DNA from: a candidate division Hyd24-12 bacterium UBA6080 | GTDB lineage: Bacteria > Fermentibacterota > Fermentibacteria > Fermentibacterales > JCC-6 | DNA length: 64,000 bases | Direction: 5' to 3' | Assembly: GCA_002436025.1 (NCBI GenBank) | Contig: DIXM01000002.1 | Location: forward strand, 620,001-684,000 | Part shown: positions 43,088 through 50,685 of the stretch, piece by piece | Position numbering within the stretch: position 1 is the first letter of the stretch | How the letters are laid out: every line of letters starts with the position of its first letter | Program-made: the position numbers and the translations under genes | Notes under the pieces: model-generated | Told to the model about the DNA's origin: nothing | Databases searched by the model: none | Seen by the model: the letters and a program-made list of their open reading frames with translations, nothing else

Positions 43088-43093
43088 ACTATA
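43088..43093 (-). promoter_or_regulatory. Candidate -10 box (TATAGT) for the LpoA-like operon
   Basis: Minus strand GGTTCAG-TATAGT-TGGCTGG, 40 bases before TTG 43048. The same TATAGTTG string precedes rpoZ. No recognisable -35 within 16-18 bases. Confidence 0.38.
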
Positions 43094-43141
43094 CTGAACC
43101 GTAAATGACCGGGGCAGTGGTATTGATGCCGGGAGTAACGG

Positions 43142-43175
43142 AACCCCGGCCCACCGGCGTGGGTGGGCCGGGGTT
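43142..43175 (-). terminator. Strong GC hairpin after the parvulin gene
   Basis: A perfect 14-bp stem (AACCCCGGCCCACC / GGTGGGCCGGGGTT) with a 6-base loop, 9 bases past the stop at 43185. No T run follows on the minus strand (CCGTTACT). Likely ends the rpoZ-parvulin transcript, by an unusual mechanism or with Rho. Confidence 0.65.
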
Positions 43176-43184
43176 GAAGAAGAG

Positions 43185-45188
43185 CTACTGGACCGTAACC
43201 GAGTCTTCCGTGGCGGGGATGAACATCTCGATGGGCTTGTCCATGTTCTCGATCATCCACTCAGCGTCGTCTACAAGGTCGCTTTCGGGGTAGTTGGCGG
43301 TGACCTCGCGGAAAGCCTCACGGGCTGCGTCGTAGTTACCGAGCTTCTCGCTCAGGGTGAACCCTCTCAGGAAAACCGCCTGATCGCACCTGGCGTTGTC
43401 GGGATACCTCTCGACGAACAGGCTGAAGCAGCGCACCGCTGTTTCGGGATCGGTGCCCATGGTCTCCTGTGCGAGCGACATCAGGCTGTCGGGGCCAATT
43501 GAAAGTGCCGGCAGGAAGGCTTCCTCGTTGATCTCGACCTCGTACTTCTCCATCAGTGCGGGGAATACTGTGTTTCTGAGGTAGTTGTTCACGACCTCGG
43601 GTTTCAGTGCCGCCTCGATGGATTCCCTGACCTCGGCCAGGGGTATGGCGCCCTCTTCGACCGAATCCGTGACCTTGAACCACGTTATGCCTATGTCCGT
43701 GGTCCAGGGTCCAAGTACGGTGCCCACAGGCGATGCGAAAAGCTCGTCGGCGAACTCCGGACGACCACCCATGTAAGGCAGGGGAGCGTCGGAGGTCACC
43801 CAACCAAGGTCTCCGCCGACGGCCGCAGTGGGTTCGTGGATGCTGTGCAGGGAAGCCACGGAATCAAAGGGCATGCCCTGGTCGAGAAGACCCTGGACCA
43901 GCTCCTGCTGTTCCCCCCTGACCGTGACGACAACTGAGAACCGCGTCTGGGCGCTCTGATGGTAAATGTCGTTGATGTGGGTCGTGTAGTACTCCTGAAT
44001 CGCCTCTTCGGGAACCGGCGCAGCAGCAACCACGAAGCGGTTGTAGTACTCCTGGATCAGGGCGCTTGTCCTGGACTGTTCCGCCTGTTCCATTGCCATC
44101 TCAACCTGGGCCACCACGAAGGAATCCTGCTCCATGCCCAGTCCGTCAGCCGCAAGTTCGAGGATCTTCTGTTCGATGAGGCTGCCGAGAAGGATCTGGC
44201 GACCCTCGACGGTGTCGTAGGCTTCCCGCTGGTAGTAGGGGATGGCCTCGATGGCCGTCTCGATGTCGGTGCGGGTTATGGAGTTCTCACCGATCGTGGC
44301 CAGGACTTCCGCGTCGGGGTCGTCGAATACCTGGACGTTGTACCTTTCATGAAGCTCGGGGATCAGCGTGTTCTTGAAGTACTCGTTCACAAGGGCGGGC
44401 TTGAGTACGCTTTCTATTGATTCCCGGGCATCCTCGAGAGGAATGTATCCCTCGGGTTCGATCTCGGTCACCCTGAAGAAGTGCGTTCCAAGAGAGGTTT
44501 CGACCGGACCGACGATGCCGCCCTCGGGGGCGGTGAGAAGCATGGCGGCAAGGGTCGTGTCGGTGCCTATGTAGGGGATCCCGCCGTTCTGCTCGACCAT
44601 TCCCATTCGACCGCCCTGGTTCCTCGTCACTGCATGCTCGCTCATTTCCACAGCGACGGAGTCGAAGGATTCACCGGAGTCCAGCCTTGTTCGTGCCTCT
44701 TCGACAGCCTGCGGGGTTGAGAGAAGGATGTGGGCGATCTGGGCTGTCGCCTGGCTGCGGAACCTGGCATCGCGGTACTCGTTGTAGAAGGCAATGACCA
44801 TGGAGTCGGGTACCTGAACGGCCTCGATGACGTGGCGCTGATAGAAAGCCTGGGTCATGGCCCTCTGTCTGACGCTCTCCACCATTTCTTCCGCAAGGGC
44901 CACCTGGGCAAGAACGGTCGAGTCGTTCTCGAGTCCTTCGTCTATGGCGGCGGCAAGAAGGAGTTCGCGTTCGATCATGTGGTTCAGAAGCTGCTTCCGG
45001 CCCTGCAGGGTCTCGAAGGGAGCCCTCTGGTAGGGGGGGATGCGTTGAAGCTCCCGCTCCAGCTCCTCCATGGTGATTATTCTGGACCCTATCCTTGCGA
45101 CCTCGCCCTCTCCGAGCGGGCGCGTCCCGCAGGCGCTGGCGAGAAGAACAAGCATCGCCGCAATGGAAATTGCAGTCTTTCCGAACAT
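43185..45188 (-). CDS. SurA-like lipoprotein chaperone with duplicated parvulin modules and a TPR tail
   Basis: Periplasmic peptidyl-prolyl isomerase/chaperone. Seen: 667 residues from the ATG at 45188 (GAGGGAG upstream). Lipoprotein signal ending LLASAC (Cys20). Two tandem copies of a SurA_N plus PpiC unit: the first about 28-275 (ITMEELERELQRIPPYQR; then AQIAHILLSTPQAVEEA and GGRMGMVEQNGGIPYIG), the second about 285-525 (ITRTDIETAIEAIPYYQRE; then GGDLGWVTSDAPLPYMG). The copies align end to end. A TPR-like tail follows (about 565-640, FSLFVERYPDNARCDQAVF). Four bases after rpoZ. Inferred client: outer-membrane barrels such as LptD. Confidence 0.88.
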   Translation of the reverse strand: MFGKTAISIAAMLVLLASACGTRPLGEGEVARIGSRIITMEELERELQRIPPYQRAPFETLQGRKQLLNHMIERELLLAAAIDEGLENDSTVLAQVALAEEMVESVRQRAMTQAFYQRHVIEAVQVPDSMVIAFYNEYRDARFRSQATAQIAHILLSTPQAVEEARTRLDSGESFDSVAVEMSEHAVTRNQGGRMGMVEQNGGIPYIGTDTTLAAMLLTAPEGGIVGPVETSLGTHFFRVTEIEPEGYIPLEDARESIESVLKPALVNEYFKNTLIPELHERYNVQVFDDPDAEVLATIGENSITRTDIETAIEAIPYYQREAYDTVEGRQILLGSLIEQKILELAADGLGMEQDSFVVAQVEMAMEQAEQSRTSALIQEYYNRFVVAAAPVPEEAIQEYYTTHINDIYHQSAQTRFSVVVTVRGEQQELVQGLLDQGMPFDSVASLHSIHEPTAAVGGDLGWVTSDAPLPYMGGRPEFADELFASPVGTVLGPWTTDIGITWFKVTDSVEEGAIPLAEVRESIEAALKPEVVNNYLRNTVFPALMEKYEVEINEEAFLPALSIGPDSLMSLAQETMGTDPETAVRCFSLFVERYPDNARCDQAVFLRGFTLSEKLGNYDAAREAFREVTANYPESDLVDDAEWMIENMDKPIEMFIPATEDSVTVQ

Positions 45189-45192
45189 GTTG

Positions 45193-45417
45193 TCAGTTCT
45201 CCCTCTTCGTTTTTGCATCGAGTTCGTAGTCAATCCGGCCGTTCGCGAATTCGGTCATGGCTGCCTCGGAGGCCTGCTCTTCGGGCTGGGCGATCCCCTC
45301 CACGAGTATTGGAGCGCCCTCCTGGATGCTTCGGACCCTCTTGGAAACTGCGATAGTGAACAGATACTGGTTTTCGACTGAAGCAGCCTTCTGTTCGGTC
45401 TTGTCAAAGTACTTCAC
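45193..45417 (-). CDS. rpoZ: RNA polymerase omega subunit
   Basis: Small assembly subunit of RNA polymerase. Seen: 74 residues from GTG 45417, chosen because AAAGGTGG lies 6 bases upstream. Contains the omega pattern VENQYLFTIAVSKRVRSI (cf. N-Y-x-x-V-x-A-x-K-R-A-R) and the C-terminal ASEAAMTEFANGRIDYEL. The longer frame upstream (to 45498) runs into a hairpin. Four bases before the parvulin lipoprotein gene. Short but plausible; the canonical Ala-Arg of KRAR is SKRVR here. Confidence 0.8.
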   Translation of the reverse strand: MKYFDKTEQKAASVENQYLFTIAVSKRVRSIQEGAPILVEGIAQPEEQASEAAMTEFANGRIDYELDAKTKREN

Positions 45418-45489
45418 CACTTGCCACCTTTCAGTAAGGCGAGTCATGACAATGTGCATGGGTTCAGGTAAGACACGGTGTACATGGCA

Positions 45490-45495
45490 ACTATA
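45490..45495 (-). promoter_or_regulatory. Candidate -10 box (TATAGT) for rpoZ
   Basis: Minus strand CTTCGTG-TATAGT-TGCC, 73 bases before the GTG start, directly after the hairpin at 45499-45528. No -35 seen. Confidence 0.35.
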
Positions 45496-45498
45496 CAC

Positions 45499-45528
45499 GA
45501 AGCGGAGGGAAAGAGTTCCCCCCGCTTC
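45499..45528 (-). terminator. Hairpin after the 320-residue membrane protein gene
   Basis: Minus strand GAAGCGG-GGGGAA-CTCT-TTCCC-T-CCGCTTC, an interrupted stem of about 12 bp, 16 bases past the stop at 45545. No T run follows; instead the candidate rpoZ -10 box comes next. Confidence 0.5.
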
Positions 45529-45544
45529 ACAAAGACCGTGAGGA

Positions 45545-46507
45545 TCAGTTCTCTGCGGGTACGGCCTCGAGGTTCTCCCTGTTGGTCATGAGGAATTCCC
45601 ATGTGGGCTGGTCAAGGAGGTCCATCTCCCGGGTTTCGATCCTGAGGGTTCCCAGTGCCGACCTGTCCCAGTAGCGGACTATGGTCAGCATGTCGCAGTC
45701 GCCGGGAAGGGCGCCGTCAGCAAGACTGGGGAAGCGGAGCGGGTGTTTGAAATAGATCTCGACCCTTGATGTGTCGGGGTTGGAGGTGCAGTAGCCCACG
45801 AAACGCCAGGTCTGGACATCCATGGACTGCCCCCTGGCCCTTCCCGATGCCCCCGGCCTCTCATAGAAAGTGTACACGGTGTCGGGGAGGATCTCGAACA
45901 CGTACTCACCACCGAGCGGATCGCGATCAGCGGAGATGTCGATCCCGAGGTTTTCAACCAGGGCTGGGTTGAGAGATACGGGATACCTGTTGTAGATGTG
46001 GGAAGCCTGCTCTTCTCCGATCCTGACCAGCACGGAACGGGAGACCTCGGTGCGCCGGATGTTGGCGTACTCGGGGAAACTGACCCTGGTGAATGTGGGC
46101 ATCCAGTCGGCTTCGCAGAAAAGGGAATCGGGGTATTCCTTTTCCAGCAGACCGCCTGTCACGCCACCGTGCCGGTCATGATTCGGGCAGGAGATGGCGA
46201 ACTGGGTTCCCAGAGAAAGCTTTGGATCGAAATGGTAGGTGGAGTCTGTGAAGCCCTGGCCCCACAGCGTGGGGCAGACACCCATCGAATCCGGAAGGCC
46301 CGCGTATGAGAGAAGCGAATCGATGGTCGGGGCGGAAATGCCTTCTTGTTCAAGCATGTGCTGAACATTGCCCCGGGCCAGCTCGTACATCTGTTCCCGG
46401 CAGTTTTCGCGGGGGATGCGGTATGCTTCAACACGCTGGTGGATCCGGAATATGAGAATCGCGGCGAGCAGAACAATGATGACCCTCACTAGAACTCTAG
46501 ATCCCAT
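45545..46507 (-). CDS. Membrane-anchored periplasmic protein of unknown function
   Basis: Seen: 320 residues from the ATG at 46507. One N-terminal TM helix (about 4-22, VLVRVIIVLLAAILIFRIH), then a periplasmic domain. A part near residues 78-120 (VCPTLWGQGF, YHFDPKLSLG, ISCPNHDRHGGV) has the Cys-Pro pair spacing seen in the C-terminal regions of some type IV pilin-like proteins. No N-terminal prepilin cleavage site, so this is only a resemblance. No family named. A G-rich stretch lies about 11 bases before the ATG. The longer frame to 46585 lacks support. Confidence 0.6.
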   Translation of the reverse strand: MGSRVLVRVIIVLLAAILIFRIHQRVEAYRIPRENCREQMYELARGNVQHMLEQEGISAPTIDSLLSYAGLPDSMGVCPTLWGQGFTDSTYHFDPKLSLGTQFAISCPNHDRHGGVTGGLLEKEYPDSLFCEADWMPTFTRVSFPEYANIRRTEVSRSVLVRIGEEQASHIYNRYPVSLNPALVENLGIDISADRDPLGGEYVFEILPDTVYTFYERPGASGRARGQSMDVQTWRFVGYCTSNPDTSRVEIYFKHPLRFPSLADGALPGDCDMLTIVRYWDRSALGTLRIETREMDLLDQPTWEFLMTNRENLEAVPAEN

Positions 46508-46591
46508 GGCTTGAGAACCCCCCGATTGGTGTTTCTGTTTTCGTTGCGCTGCGGATATTCTTGGTAATTTACCGACCCCTTTCAACCCGTG

Positions 46592-47308
46592 TCAATACGC
46601 CCTTCTAATCCCCGGAACAACCGGAACGGGATTCCTGAGCCGCGTCACCGTTGCAATCTCCTCGGAATATACACCTTCAGGAAGCGCAAGCGCCGTCTGC
46701 TGTTCCATTCGGACCGCCGACGAAACGGGTTCGGTGCGAACGCTGTCCATGGCGAGAAGAACCGATGCTGGTCCCGTAACCCTCACGTGGGTCAGCCTGA
46801 GCGAGGTGCTCATGTACCTGGCTGGGACGGGCCCGGAAACAACCGCGACGGGAAGCACCCTGCTGTAAACCCTGTCAAGGGAAAGCTCGAGCAGAGAAGG
46901 CTCGAAACCTTTTGCACGAACCATCAGGGGAAGGCTTCCGAACAGGTCTTCTTTCAGGATGATCTGTCTTGAGACCCCGGGACTGTCCGGGGAGAAACCC
47001 CTGAGGTCCACGATCATTCTCAGCCCGTCCGGTTTTCCGAAGAGCTGAAAGCCCAGCATGCTCAAGCCGTCAGCCTCGAATTCGACCATGATGCTGTCAG
47101 GAGGATTGCCAAGTACAACGGCCTCTTCGCCTGTAACGTATTCAACCGCAACCGGAAGAATGACGGCAAACTCAACCCCCCTGATCGAGAAAAGCCAGAT
47201 GAAGACCGCCACCGTCAGGGATAGGCCCCATCTTACAACGGTGCTACTGGACGGTTTTGATCTCAGTGGTTTGAGGAACCTGGAAACCGATAGATCCCGC
47301 TGATTCAA
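46592..47308 (-). CDS. YbbR/CdaR-domain protein
   Basis: Seen: 238 residues. One N-terminal TM helix (about 26-44, VRWGLSLTVAVFIWLFSI), then two YbbR-like beta domains in the periplasm (about 50-125 and 140-230: LPVAVEYVTGEEAVVLGNPPDSIMVEF; RVLPVAVVSGPVPARYMS). Known: CdaR/YbbR proteins regulate the di-adenylate cyclase CdaA, usually adjacent. Here no cdaA or glmM adjoins, so the link to c-di-AMP is only by family. Its ATG lies 65 bases inside the DUF3467 gene. Confidence 0.8.
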   Translation of the reverse strand: MNQRDLSVSRFLKPLRSKPSSSTVVRWGLSLTVAVFIWLFSIRGVEFAVILPVAVEYVTGEEAVVLGNPPDSIMVEFEADGLSMLGFQLFGKPDGLRMIVDLRGFSPDSPGVSRQIILKEDLFGSLPLMVRAKGFEPSLLELSLDRVYSRVLPVAVVSGPVPARYMSTSLRLTHVRVTGPASVLLAMDSVRTEPVSSAVRMEQQTALALPEGVYSEEIATVTRLRNPVPVVPGIRRAY

Positions 47309-47558
47309 CTGAATCCTCCAGAGGCCCGAACCTTTTTTCGTACATGTCCACCTGCGCTTTCAAGGCGCCGATGAAGCCCTTGATCCGGTGTGGTGACATG
47401 ATGACCCGGCACTCCAGCTCAGCTGCAGGGAGCCCTGGCATTATCCGGGCGAAATCCAGTACGAACTCTGCCTGTGACGTGTTGACGATGGCGATGTTCG
47501 CGTAGACTCCCGAAGCCTTCTCGGCCCGTATGTTGATTCGGGGGGGCTGGTTTTGCAT
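47244..47558 (-). CDS. DUF3467 family protein
   Basis: Seen: 104 residues from the ATG at 47558 (CAGGAGGG 4 bases upstream). The DUF3467 core is about residues 8-80 (GVYANIAIVNTSQAEFVLDFARI, RVIMSPHRIKGFIGALKAQVDMYEKRFG). Cytoplasmic, function unknown in all bacteria. Its last 65 bases encode the start of the YbbR protein in another frame. Possible promoter on the minus strand, TTGACC (47613-47618) and TAAGAT (47588-47593), with a long 19-base spacer. Confidence 0.85.
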   Translation of the reverse strand: MQNQPPRINIRAEKASGVYANIAIVNTSQAEFVLDFARIMPGLPAAELECRVIMSPHRIKGFIGALKAQVDMYEKRFGPLEDSVESAGSIGFQVPQTTEIKTVQ

Positions 47559-47636
47559 TATTCCCTCCTGTGGCAGAAATGAGCAGTATCTTATGCACTG
47601 CGGTACTACCGGGGTCAACCCGTTGGGAGGGCTTGC

Positions 47637-48623
47637 TTGTATACCGATGAACTTCATGCTTTCCGGGGCGCCAGGGTGCTGGTTCTCGGTGATCTCGTGC
47701 TTGACCATTACCTCGAGGGGAGGGTTGACAGGATATCCCCCGAAGCCCCGGTTCCGGTTGTTGCCCTTGACAGTGCGGGAGAAAGGTTTGCGCCCGGGGG
47801 GGCCGCAAATGTGGCGCTCAACGTTCTTTCACTCGGTGGCAGCCCTCTCATAGCGGGTACGGTGGGGGATGACCCGGACGGTGGGATCCTGACCGACCTT
47901 CTGGCTCGCAAGGGCGTTGATGTCTCTTGTATAACGGTAGACCGCGGCAGGCCCACTACCCGGAAAACCAGGGTTATCTCACGGGGATACCAGATACTGC
48001 GGATCGACAGGGAATCAACGATGCCCTGCAGACGGGAAAAGGGTTCGCGGGAGAATGCCGGGATACTCGCAGCGCTTTCGAGCGTTGGGGCGGTGATCTT
48101 TGAAGACTACGACAAGGGTTTTCTTGGGGATTTCAACATCCCCTGGATAATAGAAGAGTCGAGGGACAGGGGTATCCCCGTCCTGGCCGACCCCAAGTTC
48201 AGGAATATCATGCTGTACAAAGGTGTCAGTCTTATCAAACCGAATCTCCGCGAGGCTTCCACCATGCTGGGGCTTGAGCTCGACGATGCCACGACGGAAG
48301 AGCTTCAGAAGGCCTGCGCAAGCATTATCAAAGCTCTTGATACCGATGCGGTCCTTTTGACCCTCGGAGCGGGAGGGTCGATACTCAGCATCAGGGGAGA
48401 TGAGAACCCGCTTGTCCAGTCCACTGCCGCAAGGCATGTCTTCGACGTCTCCGGGGCGGGTGACGCGGTCATCGCGGTGATGGGGCTTGCCTACGCCTCC
48501 GGTGTGCCGCCGGTCATTGCGGCAGTAATGGCCAACTACGCCGCCGCGGCGGTATGCGCCGAACCCGGGGTGTACGCCGTGACCCCGGAAGACATACTCA
48601 GAGAGGCCAGGCTTCATGAGTGA
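47637..48623 (+). CDS. hldA: D-glycero-beta-D-manno-heptose-7-phosphate kinase (HldA / RfaE domain I)
   Basis: Phosphorylates heptose 7-phosphate at C1 for ADP-heptose synthesis. Seen: 328 residues from TTG 47637 (GGGAGG 7 bases upstream). PfkB fold: VLVLGDLVLDHYLEGRVDRISPEAPVP, GGAANVALNVLSLG, substrate/lid segment RVISRGYQILRIDRE typical of RfaE, and the catalytic DVSGAGDAVIAV. In Enterobacteria this is fused to an adenylyltransferase; here the second domain is a separate gene overlapping by 8 bases. Confidence 0.92.
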   Translation: MYTDELHAFRGARVLVLGDLVLDHYLEGRVDRISPEAPVPVVALDSAGERFAPGGAANVALNVLSLGGSPLIAGTVGDDPDGGILTDLLARKGVDVSCITVDRGRPTTRKTRVISRGYQILRIDRESTMPCRREKGSRENAGILAALSSVGAVIFEDYDKGFLGDFNIPWIIEESRDRGIPVLADPKFRNIMLYKGVSLIKPNLREASTMLGLELDDATTEELQKACASIIKALDTDAVLLTLGAGGSILSIRGDENPLVQSTAARHVFDVSGAGDAVIAVMGLAYASGVPPVIAAVMANYAAAAVCAEPGVYAVTPEDILREARLHE

Positions 48624-49071
48624 CACCGGAAGGATACTCGACTGGCCCGAGGCTCTGCGCCGTTGCTCCCTCATCAGGAATGCCGGATGCACGGTTGTTT
48701 TCACCAACGGCTGCTTCGATCTTATTCATCCCGGGCATATCCACGTCCTCTCCCGTGCCGCGGTCCTTGGGGATTTTCTGTTCGTTGGGCTCAACAGCGA
48801 CCCTTCCGTGAAAAGGTTGAAGGGTGATCTGAGACCCCGGATGCCACTCGAGGCAAGGGCCGCAGTTCTTTCCGCCATCCGCTTCGTGGATTTCGTCGTG
48901 CCCTTTTCCGAGGACACACCGCTGGAACTCATCCGGCTTCTCAGACCGCACATTCTCGTCAAGGGGGGGGATTACCGGGCGGAGGAAGTGGTGGGCGCCG
49001 GACTTGTGGAGAGGGTTGTCATTGTGCCGACCCTCGCCGGGCATTCCACAACAGCTCTAATCGGAGAATGA
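48616..49071 (+). CDS. hldC: Heptose 1-phosphate adenylyltransferase (HldC / RfaE domain II)
   Basis: Makes ADP-heptose from heptose 1-phosphate and ATP. Seen: 151 residues. Nucleotidyltransferase motif TNGCFDLIHPGHIHVL (HIGH-like HPGH), FVGLNSDPSVKRLKG, and RPHILVKGGDYRAEEVVGA, with the C-terminal GHSTTALI. Overlaps hldA by 8 bases and the next gene by 4 (ATGA). Together the pair replaces bifunctional HldE. Confidence 0.93.
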   Translation: MSDTGRILDWPEALRRCSLIRNAGCTVVFTNGCFDLIHPGHIHVLSRAAVLGDFLFVGLNSDPSVKRLKGDLRPRMPLEARAAVLSAIRFVDFVVPFSEDTPLELIRLLRPHILVKGGDYRAEEVVGAGLVERVVIVPTLAGHSTTALIGE

Positions 49072-50627
49072 AAAGCTGGCTGCCTGACACCGCGTTAGTC
49101 CTTCTGATCTTCCTTGCAGCCTGGGCAGGGGTGAACCTTCCGATCCTTGGCTCCCCCCTCGGCCGCTATCCCGTTGTGGATGCCCGTTGGCACATGCTCT
49201 GGGCCGAAGCTGTCTCGAATGGCGACCCGTTCATCTACGCCCCGTATTTCAGGGCGCCCCTTTATCCCTGGCTGCTTGGCGGCTGGTTCGGTCTTTTCGG
49301 ATCGGGGGCCGTGAGCGGAGCGCTCCTCTCCATGGCCGCCGGCGCCGGAACTGTGATTCTGCTTCACCGGACGGGGCTGGCCTTCACCTCCCGCGGCGCT
49401 GCCTTTCTCATCGCGGCTTTGTGGGCGCTCTGGGGAACCGCGCTTTTGTTCCAGGGTTTCATGCTTATCGAGCCGCTCTACGTTTTCCTGTTGTGCGCCA
49501 CTTTCCTCGCCCTCTGCAGAAGGTCGGATTCACCCGCGCCATGGTTCCTCCTGGGGCTTTCGTGCATTGCAAGGCCCGGAGCCGTTCTGCTTCTGCCGGT
49601 CAGCATCCTGCTCTTCCGTCCACGGGTGCGGTCATGGGCGGCATGGTTCATTCCCGTGGTTTCCGTCTGGGCGGTGAACATGTTTTCCGGAGACCCCGGT
49701 ACGCTCATTTCCAGTCAGGGGGGGATCAACTTCTACGTGGGATCGGGACCCGGTGCGGACGGGGTCACGGCCTTCGCCCCCGCAGGCCGCCGGGAACCTT
49801 CAGGTGAACTGCCTTATGTGGACAACGTCTGGGCGGCGAGCCTCGCCCCCCTTTCCGCCGAAACGGCTCCATCCGGGGTATCCTCTTACTGGACCCGCCT
49901 GACTCTGGGGCACGTTGCTTCACACCCCCTCGGTTCACTGGTCCTGCTTTGCAGGAAGGTCATGTTCCTTCTGAGCCCCGTCGAGATCCCCTGCAGTTAC
50001 GATGCATACTACATGGGCCGCATCTCTCCTCTGGCGGGAGTTCTCGTCACCGGCCCGCCCTTCGCGTTTCCCGGGCTGCTGCTCTGGCTGTTGCTTCCCG
50101 GGGCGCTCATTGCGGGAAGGGCGGGGGAGGCCGAAAAGCGCGCACTGGCATGGGTGCTGACGCTGGCCGTCGGGCTTGCCCCTTTCTTCATCACAGCCAG
50201 GTTCAGACTTCCCCTGATACCCTTTGTGCTTCTTTTCATGGTGCCCAGGTTCCTCAGGGTCTGGAAAAAGGGTGTTCTGACGGCTCCACTGGGGGTCGCC
50301 CTTGGTGTGGGCCTCGCTGTCCTGACCGGACCGGCGGTCGAGACAAGCGGAGTGAACATGCCCTTTCATGACGGTATGGCCAACTATTCCGCGGGGAACC
50401 GCCGGGAAGCCCGGACCCTCTTCATGCAGGCATGGGAGAGGGCATCCGTCAGGATGGACGGGGTAGACCTTAACGGCACCGATGCCCTTTACAACCTTGG
50501 TGTGATGGACCTCGAGGACGGCGACCGGGACGGGGCAGTTTTCTGGTTCGTCAAAGCCCTGGAGTGGAACCCGGCCCATGGTCCCTCACGCGAAGCCCTT
50601 CGAAACTTGACCCCAGAATGGCAATAG
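49068..50627 (+). CDS. GT-C type membrane glycosyltransferase with C-terminal TPR
   Basis: Seen: 519 residues, about ten hydrophobic helices (e.g. TALVLLIFLAAWAGVNLPIL; AAFLIAALWALWGTALLF; FAFPGLLLWLLLPGALIAG). An acidic residue in the first periplasmic loop lies in YPVVDARWHML, as in ArnT/PMT-type GT-C enzymes. The last about 90 residues are soluble with a TPR-like pair (GMANYSAGNRREARTLF; DALYNLGVMDLEDGDRDGAV). The donor is likely a polyprenyl-phosphate sugar. Coupled to hldC by ATGA, so LPS or glycoprotein decoration is plausible. Not assignable to a named enzyme. Confidence 0.75.
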   Translation: MKSWLPDTALVLLIFLAAWAGVNLPILGSPLGRYPVVDARWHMLWAEAVSNGDPFIYAPYFRAPLYPWLLGGWFGLFGSGAVSGALLSMAAGAGTVILLHRTGLAFTSRGAAFLIAALWALWGTALLFQGFMLIEPLYVFLLCATFLALCRRSDSPAPWFLLGLSCIARPGAVLLLPVSILLFRPRVRSWAAWFIPVVSVWAVNMFSGDPGTLISSQGGINFYVGSGPGADGVTAFAPAGRREPSGELPYVDNVWAASLAPLSAETAPSGVSSYWTRLTLGHVASHPLGSLVLLCRKVMFLLSPVEIPCSYDAYYMGRISPLAGVLVTGPPFAFPGLLLWLLLPGALIAGRAGEAEKRALAWVLTLAVGLAPFFITARFRLPLIPFVLLFMVPRFLRVWKKGVLTAPLGVALGVGLAVLTGPAVETSGVNMPFHDGMANYSAGNRREARTLFMQAWERASVRMDGVDLNGTDALYNLGVMDLEDGDRDGAVFWFVKALEWNPAHGPSREALRNLTPEWQ

Positions 50628-50685
50628 GTTAGAAATGCTTGGCTTGACAAAAGGTTTTGTAACAACGGTTTCTTCGGAGGTATGA

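Noticed and set aside
50644..50672. TTGACA upstream of hppA as a promoter.
   Set aside because: The -35 hexamer is perfect but no -10-like sequence lies 16-18 bases downstream (GGTTTC). The bases also form a small ACAAAA/TTTTGT repeat.
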